A program made the position numbers and the translations under genes. A stretch of DNA of 64,000 nucleotides from an uncultured Bacteroidota bacterium (GTDB taxonomy: Bacteria > Bacteroidota > Bacteroidia > Chitinophagales > Chitinophagaceae): positions 28,661 to 92,660 of the forward strand of contig CAIJXT010000034.1 in assembly GCA_903824665.1 (NCBI GenBank). Reading direction: 5' to 3'. Each line of letters begins with the position of its first letter. The first letter of the stretch is position 1. The notes below the pieces were generated by a model, which was given only the letters and a program-made list of their open reading frames with translations, searched no databases and had not been told where the DNA came from. Below are positions 15,815 to 25,380 of the stretch, piece after piece.

Positions 15815-16552
15815 CTATTTAAAGAAAGCATTGGCAGACAGGGTGCGCTGCTTGATAAACAGCCGCTTGTAGCTGTTTATCATAATATAGCGATGGCTGA
15901 AAACACTGACTGAGACACGGATGTTCTTACCGGTCAGCGATTCTACAACCGACTCCGGTATGGCAATGCTGCCAGTTGGTTTTGTGTAATACCGCAAATA
16001 GGACCCTGCACTGTCTTTGGTAGACGGGATTGGAATCTCAAGCATTATGGTATCGCCATTGGCATTGTTGGATGCACTGAAATAGAAAGTGTTGCTTACA
16101 CCTGCCGTAACCGTATCGGGGAAAACGAATAGTAACGAAGGGAAGGTATCATTGTTGGTATAGGAAAAATTGAATACTCCATTCCCTGTCATGACCCAGG
16201 CTACTGGATAGTTGGCCGTAAGCGTATCCAAAACATAAGTTTCTGTTACCTGGAGCGAAGTGCCTTTGCGCAGCAGCTCTCTGGCATTTGCATTCAACCT
16301 GATCGTTTCAGTGTACAAAGGTAATGAGGCTGCAAATGTGACTCTGGAACTACCACCTGCTGTAGTAGAGTCTGTGATGATGTGTGCGGAGAAAACACCG
16401 GACAACCCTGTGGTGTCGTACGGAATGCTTTGCCTCTCGACATAGGGAATGGCACAGCACACCGGATCTGCCACCTTGGTATCTTTCTTTTTGCAGCCCG
16501 ATATGGCTGCAACGCAAAACAGCAAAACCGCCAAGAATATTTTATAACACAT
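15815..16552 (-). CDS. Lipoprotein of unknown function
   Basis: A 245-residue predicted lipoprotein: signal MCYKIFLAVLLFCVAAISGC with lipobox AISGC and a following basic KKKDTK. The mature part is rich in Thr, Ser and Asn, is predicted mostly beta, and has a pair of adjacent cysteines (VCCAIPY, about residue 33). No conserved domain is recognised. It converges on the response regulator gene with a 19-base gap and is divergent from the acetyltransferase gene. Confidence 0.7.
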   Translation of the reverse strand: MCYKIFLAVLLFCVAAISGCKKKDTKVADPVCCAIPYVERQSIPYDTTGLSGVFSAHIITDSTTAGGSSRVTFAASLPLYTETIRLNANARELLRKGTSLQVTETYVLDTLTANYPVAWVMTGNGVFNFSYTNNDTFPSLLFVFPDTVTAGVSNTFYFSASNNANGDTIMLEIPIPSTKDSAGSYLRYYTKPTGSIAIPESVVESLTGKNIRVSVSVFSHRYIMINSYKRLFIKQRTLSANAFFK

Positions 16553-16606
16553 AGGGTTGTGATTTTGGGAAGATGGCTATAAAGGTAATGAGAATAGAGA
16601 ATTAAT

Positions 16607-16614
16607 TATCTTTG
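16607..16614 (+). promoter_or_regulatory. -7 promoter box TATCTTTG
   Basis: An exact TAnnTTTG match seven bases before the ATG of the acetyltransferase gene at 16622. This spacing implies a very short or absent leader. Confidence 0.65.
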
Positions 16615-16621
16615 AAAGATC

Positions 16622-17185
16622 ATGCTATCTATCAATCTGACACCGTTTCCAACACTGTACACCGAACGCCTGATATTGCGACGGACGACTATGGCAGATG
16701 TTGGTGAAATCTTTTTTCTGCGCAGTGACCCACGGGTGCTGCAGTACATCAATAGGCACCCCTGCCAGTCGGAGGAGGAAGCGGCAACGTTTATAAGGCT
16801 GCTGGAAGGCAATATTGATAGCAATGAGGGTGTGCCGTGGGCGATAAGCCTGAAAGACAGCTCCAAACTGATAGGGAGCATTGGCATTTGGCGTTTTACA
16901 AAAGAACACTACAGGGCTGAGATAGGTTATGTAATGGATCCGGAGTACCAGGGACAGGGCTTGATGCAGGAAGCGCTGCAGGCAGCGGTAGATTATGGTT
17001 TTGGCACTCTGGGACTGCATAGCATTGAGGCCAACACAGATCCGGAGAATATTGCATCGCAGCGGGTACTGGAGCGAACCGGGTTTGTGCGGGAGGGTCA
17101 TGTACGGGAGAATCATTTTTTTGAAGGGCGGTTTTATGATACCGTGATCTACTCCATGCTGGCACCGGCTAAGAACGGACAATAA
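16622..17185 (+). CDS. GNAT-family N-acetyltransferase, RimJ/RimL type
   Basis: A 187-residue protein. It begins LYTERLILRRTTMADVGEIFFLRSDPRVLQYI, the standard N-terminus of RimJ/RimL-type acetyltransferases. It then has LIGSIGIWRF, the acetyl-CoA loop segment AEIGYVMDPEYQGQGLMQEAL (Q/RxxGxG/A motif as QGQG) and the closing IEANTDPENIASQRVLERTGFVREG. These enzymes transfer acetyl groups from acetyl-CoA to protein N-termini (such as ribosomal proteins) or to small amines; the substrate here is not known. It is a single gene with its own promoter. Confidence 0.9.
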   Translation: MLSINLTPFPTLYTERLILRRTTMADVGEIFFLRSDPRVLQYINRHPCQSEEEAATFIRLLEGNIDSNEGVPWAISLKDSSKLIGSIGIWRFTKEHYRAEIGYVMDPEYQGQGLMQEALQAAVDYGFGTLGLHSIEANTDPENIASQRVLERTGFVREGHVRENHFFEGRFYDTVIYSMLAPAKNGQ

Positions 17186-17487
17186 TACAGATTAAAATAC
17201 GCGTACATAATGCCACCCATAAATGGCTGAAGACAGCAGGGTATGGCTATCAAGATCAGCAGGGTTGAACGCTAAATCCGGTGGGTGCTGTGTGGCCTTG
17301 TTGGCAATGCCAATCTGCCGGGCAAAAAAAACGACAAAAAACAGGTCATTCAATTCGGAATTATTGCCAGTAGTTGTCTTGGTAAATGGTTAAAAATCAG
17401 GCGATACAGATTTGCCAAAGCCATTCCAAATGCCAAATATATTTCCTATTTTGCAGTCTGTATATTTTAACAAAAAAATACCTGAAT
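17186..17487. other. Intergenic region with no recognised feature
   Basis: About 300 bases before the large T9SS protein gene. The sequence is AT-rich near its right end. TATATTTT (17461-17468) is a one-mismatch -7 box 19 bases from the ATG at 17488 and is the best promoter candidate. No conserved RNA, repeat or convincing small gene is seen. Confidence 0.4.
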
Positions 17488-20400
17488 ATGTATTTGAATG
17501 GTACAAAGTGCATGTCGCTTGCTTTAACCTGTTTTTTGTCGCTGTCTGTAATGGCAAAGAATGCAGTTCCGAAGGTGGGCCAGGGTGTGCAAAAACCCTT
17601 ATGTTTTATTGAGAACAACGGCCAGATAGCTGGTTACGACGGTGCGCCAATGCAGGATGTACAATTTAAAATGTCGACCCCTGGTATGAACCTGTTTGTA
17701 GGGAATGGCAAGCTGCATTACCAGTTCAGAAAACTGGAAGATGGCAGCAGCATGGCACCTAAAATGCGTACCTACGAAATGGACGTAACACTACTGGGTG
17801 CGAATCCTGCTGCAAAAGTGAGTGCAACAGAAAAGCAAACTTACTACGAAAACTACTATACCAACCATACAGGACATAACGGTATAACAGCCTTTGCCTA
17901 CAACAAAATCACCTACCGCGAAGTGTACCCGGGTATAGACTGGGTACTGTATGTGAAGGGTGATAATGTGGAGTATGATTTTGTGGTGCACCCGGGAGGC
18001 GACGCCAGCCAGATAAAGCTGCAATATGGTGGTGCAACAGCGCTGGGTATCAACCAGGAAGGGGGCATATCGGCAGAAACCCCAATGGGCAGGATACAAG
18101 AGAAGAAACCTTATGCCTACGAGAATGCAACAGGAAAGGAAGTTGCAGCCCATTTCAAACTGGATAATAACATTGTAAGTTTTGAAACAGGCAAGCACAG
18201 CGGAACCTATACGATAGACCCATACATTCTATGGAGTACTTATTTTGGTGGTACGAATGAAGATGTGGCAACTTGTGTGAAAGTAAGTGGCGGCGGCAAT
18301 ATCTATGTTGGCGGCCGTACTTCATCGGCAGCGATAGGCCTGGGTACACCTCCGAATCCGTATTCAGTAACACTGGCAGGCGGGTTTGACGCATTTGTGA
18401 CGCGTTACGACGCCGCTGGTGTAAGGACCTTTACATGCTATATAGGTGGTGCAGGAAATGATTATGGTACCTGTATCGCGATTGATGCTGCGGGTACGTC
18501 GATCTATCTGGGTGGTGTGACCGCGTCGGCTGCAGGCGTAGCTTCCGGTGGCGCATATGATGGTACACTTACCGGACCGACGGATGGTTTTATCTTCAAA
18601 CTGAGCAATACAGGTGCAAGGCAGTGGGCTACCTACTATGGTGGCGCTGCGAGCGTTCCACTGGGCCTTAGCGGTAATGACGAGATCAACGGTATTGCCG
18701 TAGACGCTGCAAACAATGTATACATAACCGGAAGAACCGAAGGTTCGGGTCTGGCCAATCCGGGAACGGTATTTAAGACTGCCATAGGCGGCAGTTCAGA
18801 TGCATTTATTGGTAAGTTTACAGCGGCAGGTGCACTTACATTCTCGACATATTATGGCGGAACTGGTGTTGATGAGGGCTTTGGAGTAAGCTTTGACGGC
18901 ACAAACAACGTTGTGATCACAGGACAGACAAACAGCGTGATCAACATGCATTCGGCTGGTGCGCCTGACTCCACGTTGGGCGGCGCAAATGATGCATTCA
19001 TAGCAAAACTCAATAATACCGGCACAACACGTATCTGGGGTTCTCTGTTTGGCGGACCAGGCACAGAGCAAGGTTCAGAGATCATCTGCAATACTGTTAC
19101 CGGTGCTGTAGCTATCATTGGTTATACTACCAGCACATCGGGCATAGCAAGTGCCAATGCTCACCAAACGGCTTATGGCGGTGGTGCACAAGATGCGTTT
19201 GTAGCCTATTTTGCATCAGCCGGCACGACAGTAACACAGACATGGAGCACCTATTATGGTGGCAACGATCTGGATTTTGGTGAAAGCATTTGTTTTGATC
19301 CGGCACGTAATGTGGTTATTGCGGGTGGTACTTACAGCACCAACGGCATAGCGAGTGCAGGAAGCCTTCAGCCGGCTCTTGCAGGCAACTATGACGCCTT
19401 TGTATCTAAATTCACCCCACTGGGGCAACGTATATGGGGTACCTATTATGGCGGTGCACTGTATGACTATGCTTTTGGTGTTATCTGCGACAATGCAGGA
19501 CAGATCATCATGGCAGGACACACCACGAGCACTGCCGGCATATCGACCGTAGGGTCTTCGCAACCGGGTTTTGCCGGTGGCACCTATGATGCCTTTGTGA
19601 CTAAATTCGCGCCAGATACATTTGCATTAATTGCCCAGCCCTTTGTTGATACATTGGTATGTGCAGGCGGACCTATCACAATACCTTATACGGTAAGCTT
19701 TTCCTACAGGGCGGGCAATGTATTTACAGCAGAATTATCGAGCGCAACAGGTAGCTTTATTTCACCACAGTTCATTGGTTCTGTGACTGCTTCAACAGGT
19801 GGCTCTATATCGGGAACGATACCGGCTGTAGTCCCAGGAACGGGCTACCGTATTCGTATCAGAGCAAGCAACCCGACATACACTTCTCCAGATGATTTTA
19901 GAAATATCCGCATTGTGACGAGCATACCTGCAATTACAGTGGGTGCCAATACACCTGTTTGTCTGGGCAACACACTCAACCTTACATCAAGTGCTTCATG
20001 GACTGTAAATAGTTATAGCTGGAGCGGTCCGTCGGCATTTGCTTCGGCAGCAGCCAACCCAAGCATAGCTGGTGTAACTATAGGCGCTGAGGGTGTCTAT
20101 ACTTTATCGGCTGTACACAATGGCTGCCCTGCCAGCGTTGCTACTATTTTTGTGGATGTAAATGACGGACCACCTGCTGCTGCGCCAATTGCGGTATCGA
20201 GCGGTATCAACTGTGTTGGTGGTACTATATACCTGTTTGCAGATACAGCGGCCGGTTCTATAACAGGGTCTTATTCGTGGACAGGCCCAGGTGGTTTTAC
20301 ATCTACAGATCAGAACCCGGTTATCAGTCCGATCAGCGGTGCTGATGCCGGTGACTATGTAGTAGTAGATACACTTGATGGCTGTGCTTCGAACCCAGCG

Positions 20401-21258
20401 ACTGTGCCGGTTACCGTTACAGCAACAGTACCTGTATCAATCAGCATAGCGGTAAGCCCTAATGATACGGTATGCGGCGGTACGCTGGTAAGTTTTACGG
20501 CTTCGACGGTGAACGGTGGTATCTCCCCATCTTTCCAATGGATGAAGGGTTCGATGCCAATAGTAGGTGCATTGTCGAACAACTGGTCGTCGGCAACGCT
20601 GACTGATGGCGCAGCGATATCGTGTGTAATGAACAGCAATGTGACGTGCCCGAGTCCGATAACGGCTACCAGCAATACGATAAACATGAACGTGATCACC
20701 AATGAACTGCTGGTAACCATCTTTGCGATACCCGGTGTATCGGTGGCTCCCGGCGATAGTATCACCTTCACATCTGCCGTTTATAACGCGGGGATTGCCC
20801 CTACCTACCAGTGGCAGCTCAACAGCAATGATATACCAGGAGCAACCTCTACAACCTACAAGAAGTACAATGTAACCACTCTGGATACTGTAACACTGGT
20901 TGTAACGTCTACGATGGCTTGTGTGTCTCCGTCAATAGCCAAGAGTAATGCGCTGGTAATCCATACGAACACTGCAATAAACGGATTGACATCGCTGCCT
21001 GACAACATAGCACTCTACCCGAATCCAAACCCGGGTAGTTTCACAGTGAAGGGCAATCTTGCCGGAACCGGAATCGAAGAGGTAGCTGTAGTAGTGATGA
21101 ATCCGCTGGGTCAGACAGTATACAGCGAAGTAGCAACACTGCATAACGAACAACTGAATGCCGGCATCCGCGTAGAAAATCTACCTTCCGGTATCTACCT
21201 GCTGCAACTTAGCGCCAACGGAATGAGCAAGACGATCCGTTTCTCTGTTCAGCATTAG
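17488..21258 (+). CDS. Large T9SS-secreted SBBP-repeat propeller protein with Ig-like domains
   Basis: A 1256-residue exported protein. The start at 17488 (MYLNGTKCMSLAL) places a signal peptide of about 30 residues at the N-terminus. The next domain, to about residue 245 (FIENNGQI ... NKITYREVYPGIDWVLYVKGDNVEYDFVVHPGG), is the conserved module that precedes SBBP repeats. About eight SBBP propeller repeats follow (about 248-711; recurring WxTYYGG, GGxxDAFVxKF and xYxxGxTxS). Immunoglobulin/PKD-like repeats with conserved Trp and Cys cover about 715-1160. A type A T9SS sorting domain closes the protein (about 1172-1256: LYPNPNPGSFTV ... LPSGIYLLQL). It is expected to be exported, cleaved and attached to the cell surface. 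Adhesion or glycan binding is plausible but not shown. A terminator follows. Confidence 0.9.
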   Translation: MYLNGTKCMSLALTCFLSLSVMAKNAVPKVGQGVQKPLCFIENNGQIAGYDGAPMQDVQFKMSTPGMNLFVGNGKLHYQFRKLEDGSSMAPKMRTYEMDVTLLGANPAAKVSATEKQTYYENYYTNHTGHNGITAFAYNKITYREVYPGIDWVLYVKGDNVEYDFVVHPGGDASQIKLQYGGATALGINQEGGISAETPMGRIQEKKPYAYENATGKEVAAHFKLDNNIVSFETGKHSGTYTIDPYILWSTYFGGTNEDVATCVKVSGGGNIYVGGRTSSAAIGLGTPPNPYSVTLAGGFDAFVTRYDAAGVRTFTCYIGGAGNDYGTCIAIDAAGTSIYLGGVTASAAGVASGGAYDGTLTGPTDGFIFKLSNTGARQWATYYGGAASVPLGLSGNDEINGIAVDAANNVYITGRTEGSGLANPGTVFKTAIGGSSDAFIGKFTAAGALTFSTYYGGTGVDEGFGVSFDGTNNVVITGQTNSVINMHSAGAPDSTLGGANDAFIAKLNNTGTTRIWGSLFGGPGTEQGSEIICNTVTGAVAIIGYTTSTSGIASANAHQTAYGGGAQDAFVAYFASAGTTVTQTWSTYYGGNDLDFGESICFDPARNVVIAGGTYSTNGIASAGSLQPALAGNYDAFVSKFTPLGQRIWGTYYGGALYDYAFGVICDNAGQIIMAGHTTSTAGISTVGSSQPGFAGGTYDAFVTKFAPDTFALIAQPFVDTLVCAGGPITIPYTVSFSYRAGNVFTAELSSATGSFISPQFIGSVTASTGGSISGTIPAVVPGTGYRIRIRASNPTYTSPDDFRNIRIVTSIPAITVGANTPVCLGNTLNLTSSASWTVNSYSWSGPSAFASAAANPSIAGVTIGAEGVYTLSAVHNGCPASVATIFVDVNDGPPAAAPIAVSSGINCVGGTIYLFADTAAGSITGSYSWTGPGGFTSTDQNPVISPISGADAGDYVVVDTLDGCASNPATVPVTVTATVPVSISIAVSPNDTVCGGTLVSFTASTVNGGISPSFQWMKGSMPIVGALSNNWSSATLTDGAAISCVMNSNVTCPSPITATSNTINMNVITNELLVTIFAIPGVSVAPGDSITFTSAVYNAGIAPTYQWQLNSNDIPGATSTTYKKYNVTTLDTVTLVVTSTMACVSPSIAKSNALVIHTNTAINGLTSLPDNIALYPNPNPGSFTVKGNLAGTGIEEVAVVVMNPLGQTVYSEVATLHNEQLNAGIRVENLPSGIYLLQLSANGMSKTIRFSVQH

Positions 21259-21283
21259 TGCCTTTCCGAAATCAATTATTAAA

Positions 21284-21313
21284 AATCCCTGCCCTTGCGG
21301 CGGGGATTTTTTT
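21284..21313 (+). terminator. Rho-independent terminator
   Basis: A 10-bp stem (21284-21293 with 21299-21308, one G-T pair, loop CTTGC) is followed by a T-run, 25 bases after the stop of the T9SS protein gene. Confidence 0.9.
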
Positions 21314-21502
21314 GTGTCATTCAGCAATACTACAGCAGTTATTAGTTGCTACCGCATACCCGATCAGATCCTATTCTCTGCAACTCAGTCCGATTTGCAA
21401 TGGAGATTGTGCGTCGGACAGGGCACAAACTAAAGGAGCGTATAAGCAGGCAGGCAGTCCTTGAACACACGTATGGTAACAGGTAAAACCAGACCAGCAG
21501 GC

Positions 21503-21533
21503 ACAAAAAAATAGAGCCGCTTTTCAGCAGCCC
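21503..21533 (-). terminator. Terminator of the gdhA transcript
   Basis: On the minus strand, GGGCTGCT pairs with AGCGGCTC (8 bp with two G-T pairs, loop GAAA) and is followed by TATTTTTTT, 25 bases beyond the gdhA stop. Between this and 21313 nothing coding is recognised. Confidence 0.85.
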
Positions 21534-21558
21534 TATTCTCATTATTCACAACAAAATA

Positions 21559-22989
21559 TTATGGGAAGATACCAAGCTCTTCGTAAGAAATGCCCACCTT
21601 GTTGATAGCAACTGTAAATGCTGCGGTACGCATATCTACTGTATTATCGAGGCTAAGCAATGCTTCGCGAATCTCGTGGTAAGAACCGATCATTGTATCT
21701 TCAAGACCAGAATAAACCAGATCTACTTCGTCAGGACCGTGTAGCAACTGTGTGCGCTCTACATCAGAAACCCTTTTGCCTGTTAGGCTTTCAACGGTTT
21801 TGAGAATGCTTGTGTTCTGGTTTTCACTGAAGCGTTTGTCCATACGACCGAAACGAACGTGGCTCAGGTTTTTCAACCATTCGAAGTAAGAAACTGTAAC
21901 ACCACCTGCATTGAGGTACATGTCTGGCACAACAATCACACCTTTTTTATTCAGTATTTCGTCGGCATCCGGAGTCAGTGGACCGTTTGCACCTTCACCG
22001 ATGATCTTGGCCTGAATACGTGCAGCGTTGCTGCTGTTGATCACGTTTTCGAGGGCTGCAGGTATCAGGATATCGCAAGGCTGCTCGAGTGTTTCTGCGC
22101 TGTTCTTGATATTGGTAGCACCAGGGAAGTTGAGGAGTGAACCTGTAGCTTTTCTGTGTTCTACTACCTTGTATACGTCGAGCCCTTTCTCGTTGTAGAT
22201 ACCACCTTCGTACTCGGCGAGACCAACAATGATCGCTCCGTTATCGAAGAAGAATTTGGCAGCGTGGTAACCTACGTTACCAAGACCCTGAACGATGACA
22301 CGCTTGCCTTCTATGCCAACGTTCAATCCGAGACGCTTCATATCTTCGGCAGTATTACATACCTCACGTATACCATAGTATACGCCAAGACCTGTAGCCT
22401 CTGTGCGTCCACGCACACCACCCTGAGTAACCGGCTTACCAGTGATACAAGCGAGTGCATCTACTTCGCCTGGCTTCATAGAAGCGTAAGTGTCTACGAT
22501 CCAGCTCATTTCGCGGCCACCTGTGCCGTAATCAGGAGCAGGGACGTCTATACCAGGTCCGATAAAGTTTTTCTTAACGAGCTCACTCGCATAACGACGA
22601 GTGATTTTCTCGAGTTCGAAAACGGAATAGTTTTTGGGGTTGATCTTGATACCACCTTTAGCACCACCAAATGGTACGTTAACGATAGCACATTTGTAGG
22701 TCATCAGGGCAGCAAGTGCCATAACCTCATCCTGATTAACGTCCATGCTGTAACGGATACCACCCTTGCAAGGCAATTTGTGGTGAGAGTGCTGCACGCG
22801 GTACGCTTCAATAACCTCTACGCTATCGCCGATACGAACCGGGAATTTCATGCTATAAACCGAATTGCAAACCTTGATCTGCTGAAGTATGCCCGGTTCG
22901 AAACGGGTGTATTTTGCTGCCTTATCAAAGTTGCGTTCTACACCCTGGAAAAAGCTGTAATGAGCGCCTTGCGCATTTGTGTTTTCCAC
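21559..22989 (-). CDS. gdhA: Glutamate dehydrogenase (Glu/Leu/Phe/Val dehydrogenase family)
   Basis: A 476-residue enzyme that interconverts glutamate with 2-oxoglutarate and ammonia in the cytoplasm. The N-terminal substrate domain contains KGGIRYS, the catalytic lysine segment [17 protein letters not shown], and [18 protein letters not shown] with the catalytic aspartate. The dinucleotide-binding domain follows with [20 protein letters not shown]. The closing part includes [16 protein letters not shown] and [17 protein letters not shown]. The start codon is GTG (22989), the only initiation site that keeps the whole N-terminus. It lies 44 bases after ccmD and may be transcribed with ccmC-ccmD. 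Coenzyme preference cannot be read with certainty. Confidence 0.94.
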   Translation of the reverse strand: MENTNAQGAHYSFFQGVERNFDKAAKYTRFEPGILQQIKVCNSVYSMKFPVRIGDSVEVIEAYRVQHSHHKLPCKGGIRYSMDVNQDEVMALAALMTYKCAIVNVPFGGAKGGIKINPKNYSVFELEKITRRYASELVKKNFIGPGIDVPAPDYGTGGREMSWIVDTYASMKPGEVDALACITGKPVTQGGVRGRTEATGLGVYYGIREVCNTAEDMKRLGLNVGIEGKRVIVQGLGNVGYHAAKFFFDNGAIIVGLAEYEGGIYNEKGLDVYKVVEHRKATGSLLNFPGATNIKNSAETLEQPCDILIPAALENVINSSNAARIQAKIIGEGANGPLTPDADEILNKKGVIVVPDMYLNAGGVTVSYFEWLKNLSHVRFGRMDKRFSENQNTSILKTVESLTGKRVSDVERTQLLHGPDEVDLVYSGLEDTMIGSYHEIREALLSLDNTVDMRTAAFTVAINKVGISYEELGIFP

Positions 22990-23033
22990 CTTTTTGTATT
23001 TTTTTTAGTGAGTAATTAATAAAATATAAACAA

Positions 23034-23234
23034 TTATTCTTTTTCCATTTTAGAGATCTTACGATCGAGATAGACAAGGTAGGTAAAAATCCCCGCAAAT
23101 ATAGTAGCTAATACAACAACAACAACGTATATTTTACCATTTGCCCGCATGACGTCCGCCATTTCGGTTTGTGCAAGTGCGGAAGAAGCTGTGGCAAGCA
23201 CAAGAAACATCGTTGAAATAGCAATTTTCTTCAT
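23034..23234 (-). CDS. ccmD: CcmD-like small membrane protein
   Basis: A 66-residue protein with a cleavable signal-like N-terminus (MKKIAISTMFLVLATASSALAQ) and one membrane helix (about 36-56, IYVVVVVLATIFAGIFTYLVYLDRKI), followed by a short charged tail. This is the layout of the CcmD family that accompanies CcmC in cytochrome c biogenesis and helps release haem-loaded CcmE. The position, 18 bases downstream of ccmC, supports the call. The signal-like extension is longer than in proteobacterial CcmD but usual in Bacteroidota. Confidence 0.8.
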   Translation of the reverse strand: MKKIAISTMFLVLATASSALAQTEMADVMRANGKIYVVVVVLATIFAGIFTYLVYLDRKISKMEKE

Positions 23235-23252
23235 AATGTAAGTATTTATAGT

Positions 23253-23918
23253 CTATAGAGCGTTTTCGCGTCTGTTACTAATAAAACCAATTCTTGCAAA
23301 CAGTGTAGCGATCCAGATACCGAGGGTGATCCACCCGATATTTGCCGGCCAGAACACGATACGCATATTACTATCGAGATCGTACTTGGCAAATGCCGGG
23401 TTACCACCATTACCGGGGTGCAGGGAATCGACCATACGAGGTAAAACAAAAATCAAGGGCACTACCATAGCAAAGGCAAAAACATTGTATACGGCACTGA
23501 TGCGTGCACGTTTCTCTTCGTCGCGCATGCCACTGCGGAGAATGCCATATGCAAAGTAAATGAGCATGAGCATAGCGGTGCAGAGCTGCTTGGGGTCGTT
23601 GCTCCAGGCGGCGCCCCATGTATACTGCCCCCACTCCATACCTGTGAGCATGCCCAAAACACTGAACATGATTCCGGTATTGGTAAACGAGACCGCCATA
23701 ATATCGTGGTTCTGATCTTTGGAAGACAGGTACCTGATGGAATAAACAGTACCACAAAAAAACAGTACGATCATTGTAAACCACATGGGTACATGAAAAT
23801 ACAGATTGCGGATGGTCTCATTGAGAATGTCGAGACGTGGCACAGGAAGCAGGAAACCAGCTACGATGGTGTACGCCACAAAAATGCCACAAACTATTTT
23901 CCACCACCACTTACGCAT
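23253..23918 (-). CDS. ccmC: Cytochrome c biogenesis protein CcmC/CcsA type
   Basis: A 221-residue membrane protein with six predicted helices. The tryptophan-rich haem-handling motif appears as GMEWGQYTWGAAWSNDPKQLC, and conserved histidines lie in FHVPMWF (about residue 45) and in SLHPGNGG. CcmC-type proteins bind haem and pass it on for covalent attachment to c-type cytochromes. The start at 23918 (MRKWWWKIV) is chosen because an exact -7 box, TACTTTTG, lies between it and the upstream ATG. ccmD follows. Other system I genes (ccmB, ccmE, ccmF) are not in the window. Confidence 0.88.
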   Translation of the reverse strand: MRKWWWKIVCGIFVAYTIVAGFLLPVPRLDILNETIRNLYFHVPMWFTMIVLFFCGTVYSIRYLSSKDQNHDIMAVSFTNTGIMFSVLGMLTGMEWGQYTWGAAWSNDPKQLCTAMLMLIYFAYGILRSGMRDEEKRARISAVYNVFAFAMVVPLIFVLPRMVDSLHPGNGGNPAFAKYDLDSNMRIVFWPANIGWITLGIWIATLFARIGFISNRRENAL

Positions 23919-23938
23919 CAGGCGTCGATAAATTTTTG

Positions 23939-23946
23939 CAAAAGTA
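23939..23946 (-). promoter_or_regulatory. -7 promoter box TACTTTTG of ccmC
   Basis: An exact TAnnTTTG match on the minus strand, 20 bases before the ATG at 23918. It excludes the longer start at 23975. Confidence 0.6.
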
Positions 23947-23997
23947 GTGGTTTTTAATAAGTAATGTGACAGCAAAAAATGAGTGTTGTCATTTCAT

Positions 23998-24013
23998 TTA
24001 ACCGTTTGGTTAA
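23998..24013. promoter_or_regulatory. Probable ArsR operator
   Basis: TTAACC-GTTT-GGTTAA is a perfect inverted repeat that contains the -33 element of the arsR promoter. Binding there would block the polymerase, so autorepression is likely. Confidence 0.65.
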
Positions 24014-24035
24014 TTGAAAAGTATCATTAACTTTG
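24005..24035 (+). promoter_or_regulatory. Complete -33/-7 promoter of the arsR operon
   Basis: TTTG (24005-24008), a 19-base spacer and TAACTTTG (24028-24035) match the Bacteroidota housekeeping sigma consensus in both sequence and spacing. The GTG start of arsR is only four bases further, suggesting a leaderless transcript. Confidence 0.75.
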
Positions 24036-24039
24036 GATT

Positions 24040-24423
24040 GTGAGTAAGGGGAGCATAACAACCGAAGAAACAGAAAAGCTCAGTGCAGTATTTGGAGCAC
24101 TGGCAGACCCTACAAGGCGGGGTATAATAGAAAGAGTGCGCGTTGAAAGCAAAACAGTGGCGGAACTGGCATCTGATTTTGCGATATCGCTGCCGGCAGT
24201 ATCTAAACATCTGAAGGTGCTGGACAAAGCGGGTCTGGTGCACAGGGCGAAAAGTGGAAAATACATTTTGTGCAGTTACAATCCGGAACCCGGACGGGCT
24301 GCAATGAAATGGATCAACGAACAGCACCGGTTCTGGCAGGATAGCTTTGCGGGGCTGGCTGAATTTCTGGATAAACGTAAAACGACAGAAAATGGAACCG
24401 ACAACAACCCTGATTCAATGTAA
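24040..24423 (+). CDS. ArsR-family transcriptional repressor
   Basis: A 127-residue winged helix-turn-helix protein: LSAVFGALADPTRRGIIERVR, then VAELASDFAISLPAVSKHLKVLDKAGLVHRAKSGKYILCSYNP, the typical DNA-binding core. It lacks the CxC metal-binding motif of metal-sensing ArsR proteins. It belongs to the group paired with SRPBCC (AHSA1) proteins, and the next gene is such a protein, overlapping by 32 bases. The start is GTG directly behind the -7 box. It probably represses its own operon through the palindrome at 23998-24013. The inducing signal is unknown. Confidence 0.9.
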   Translation: MSKGSITTEETEKLSAVFGALADPTRRGIIERVRVESKTVAELASDFAISLPAVSKHLKVLDKAGLVHRAKSGKYILCSYNPEPGRAAMKWINEQHRFWQDSFAGLAEFLDKRKTTENGTDNNPDSM

Positions 24424-24835
24424 GCGGGTGTTTCCACACCCGGCAGAGCACGTGTATGCTGCATTTCTGGACCCGGGGCAAGTGCGGCAATGGTTTGGGC
24501 CACGTGAGTTTTCTATTGGCACTGTGGAGATTGATGCGGTGCCCGGTGGACAACTGGCGATAGAAATGATACCACCCAATGGTGACAGACTGTGGGTGAA
24601 GGGAGCCTACACTGCACTGGTGCATGGCGTCGTGATAGCTTACACGTTTGCATACGAGCCCGACCTGCCCGGACTTGGCAGTACACTGGTGACCATTAAC
24701 TTCAATAGGGTAGAAAACGGCACTGAAGTAACACTGGTGCATACCATATACAAGACAATAAACCCTACCGGCCGTGCAAAAGGATGGGAAGCGGGATTGG
24801 ACAAAATGGAAACGCTACTGAATACGAAAGATTAA
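24392..24835 (+). CDS. SRPBCC (AHSA1/START-like) domain protein
   Basis: A 147-residue protein of the AHSA1 subgroup of the START-like fold: FPHPAEHVYAAFLDPGQVRQWFGP at the N-terminus, the GGQLAIEM strand, and the closing GWEAGLDKMETLL helix. The fold encloses a hydrophobic cavity for a small ligand. The start at 24392 overlaps the arsR end by 32 bases, so translation is probably coupled. The function is unknown; co-regulation with an ArsR repressor is a recurrent arrangement. Confidence 0.88.
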   Translation: MEPTTTLIQCKRVFPHPAEHVYAAFLDPGQVRQWFGPREFSIGTVEIDAVPGGQLAIEMIPPNGDRLWVKGAYTALVHGVVIAYTFAYEPDLPGLGSTLVTINFNRVENGTEVTLVHTIYKTINPTGRAKGWEAGLDKMETLLNTKD

Positions 24836-24858
24836 TAACGAACTAAAAAAAACACAAA

Positions 24859-25260
24859 ATGGCAACAGGAAACGGAACAAAAGAAAGCCCCTGGCAACTG
24901 AAAACACCACCCGGCACAGCGGACTACACTATGCATATAGACCAGGAAAAACAGGTGCTGGTGTGTACTGTGGGAAAGACAATACTGCACTATCAGTTGC
25001 GCTGTATAGACGATCTGTATGCTATGCTGAAAAAGCATGGAGACTGGATGGAACTGGGCAGCGCCGATGAGCAGAAGCCAGCCAAAGAAGGCACGGTGGA
25101 AGCATGGGGACGATCTGAACAGAACCCGGTGGGCGGCTGGTATGGCATGAAAAAAGGGCTGCGCGGCAGGTTTGGCATGTACCTGCCACCACTGATGGAG
25201 GCACTGGGCAAAGCTGAACTGGAACATAACCCGAAGAACAACCGGATGCGGGCGATATAA
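24859..25260 (+). CDS. Conserved hypothetical protein of the ArsR-SRPBCC operon
   Basis: A 133-residue soluble protein. The segments NGTKESPWQLKTPPGTADYTM, HGDWMELGSADEQKPAKEGTVEAW and NPVGGWYGMKKGLRGRFGMYLPPLMEALG look strongly conserved and match, from memory, a domain of unknown function often found beside SRPBCC genes (perhaps DUF6855; the number is not certain). It lies 23 bases downstream of the SRPBCC gene in the same operon. A weak hairpin (TTGCCGC with GCGGCAA, 25267-25286) follows. Confidence 0.75.
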   Translation: MATGNGTKESPWQLKTPPGTADYTMHIDQEKQVLVCTVGKTILHYQLRCIDDLYAMLKKHGDWMELGSADEQKPAKEGTVEAWGRSEQNPVGGWYGMKKGLRGRFGMYLPPLMEALGKAELEHNPKNNRMRAI

Positions 25261-25380
25261 GATTTGTTGCCGCCTGACAGCGGCAAAACAGCATATAGTG
25301 AGAAGGAAAAAACTATATGGTTGTTAAATAAAGAAGACACCGTGTGTTGTTATGGCGATATTCGGTAATTTAGGGGCTTT

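Noticed and set aside
22156..23019. A 287-codon open frame opposite gdhA
   Set aside because: Antisense shadow of a highly conserved gene; no start signal or protein character.
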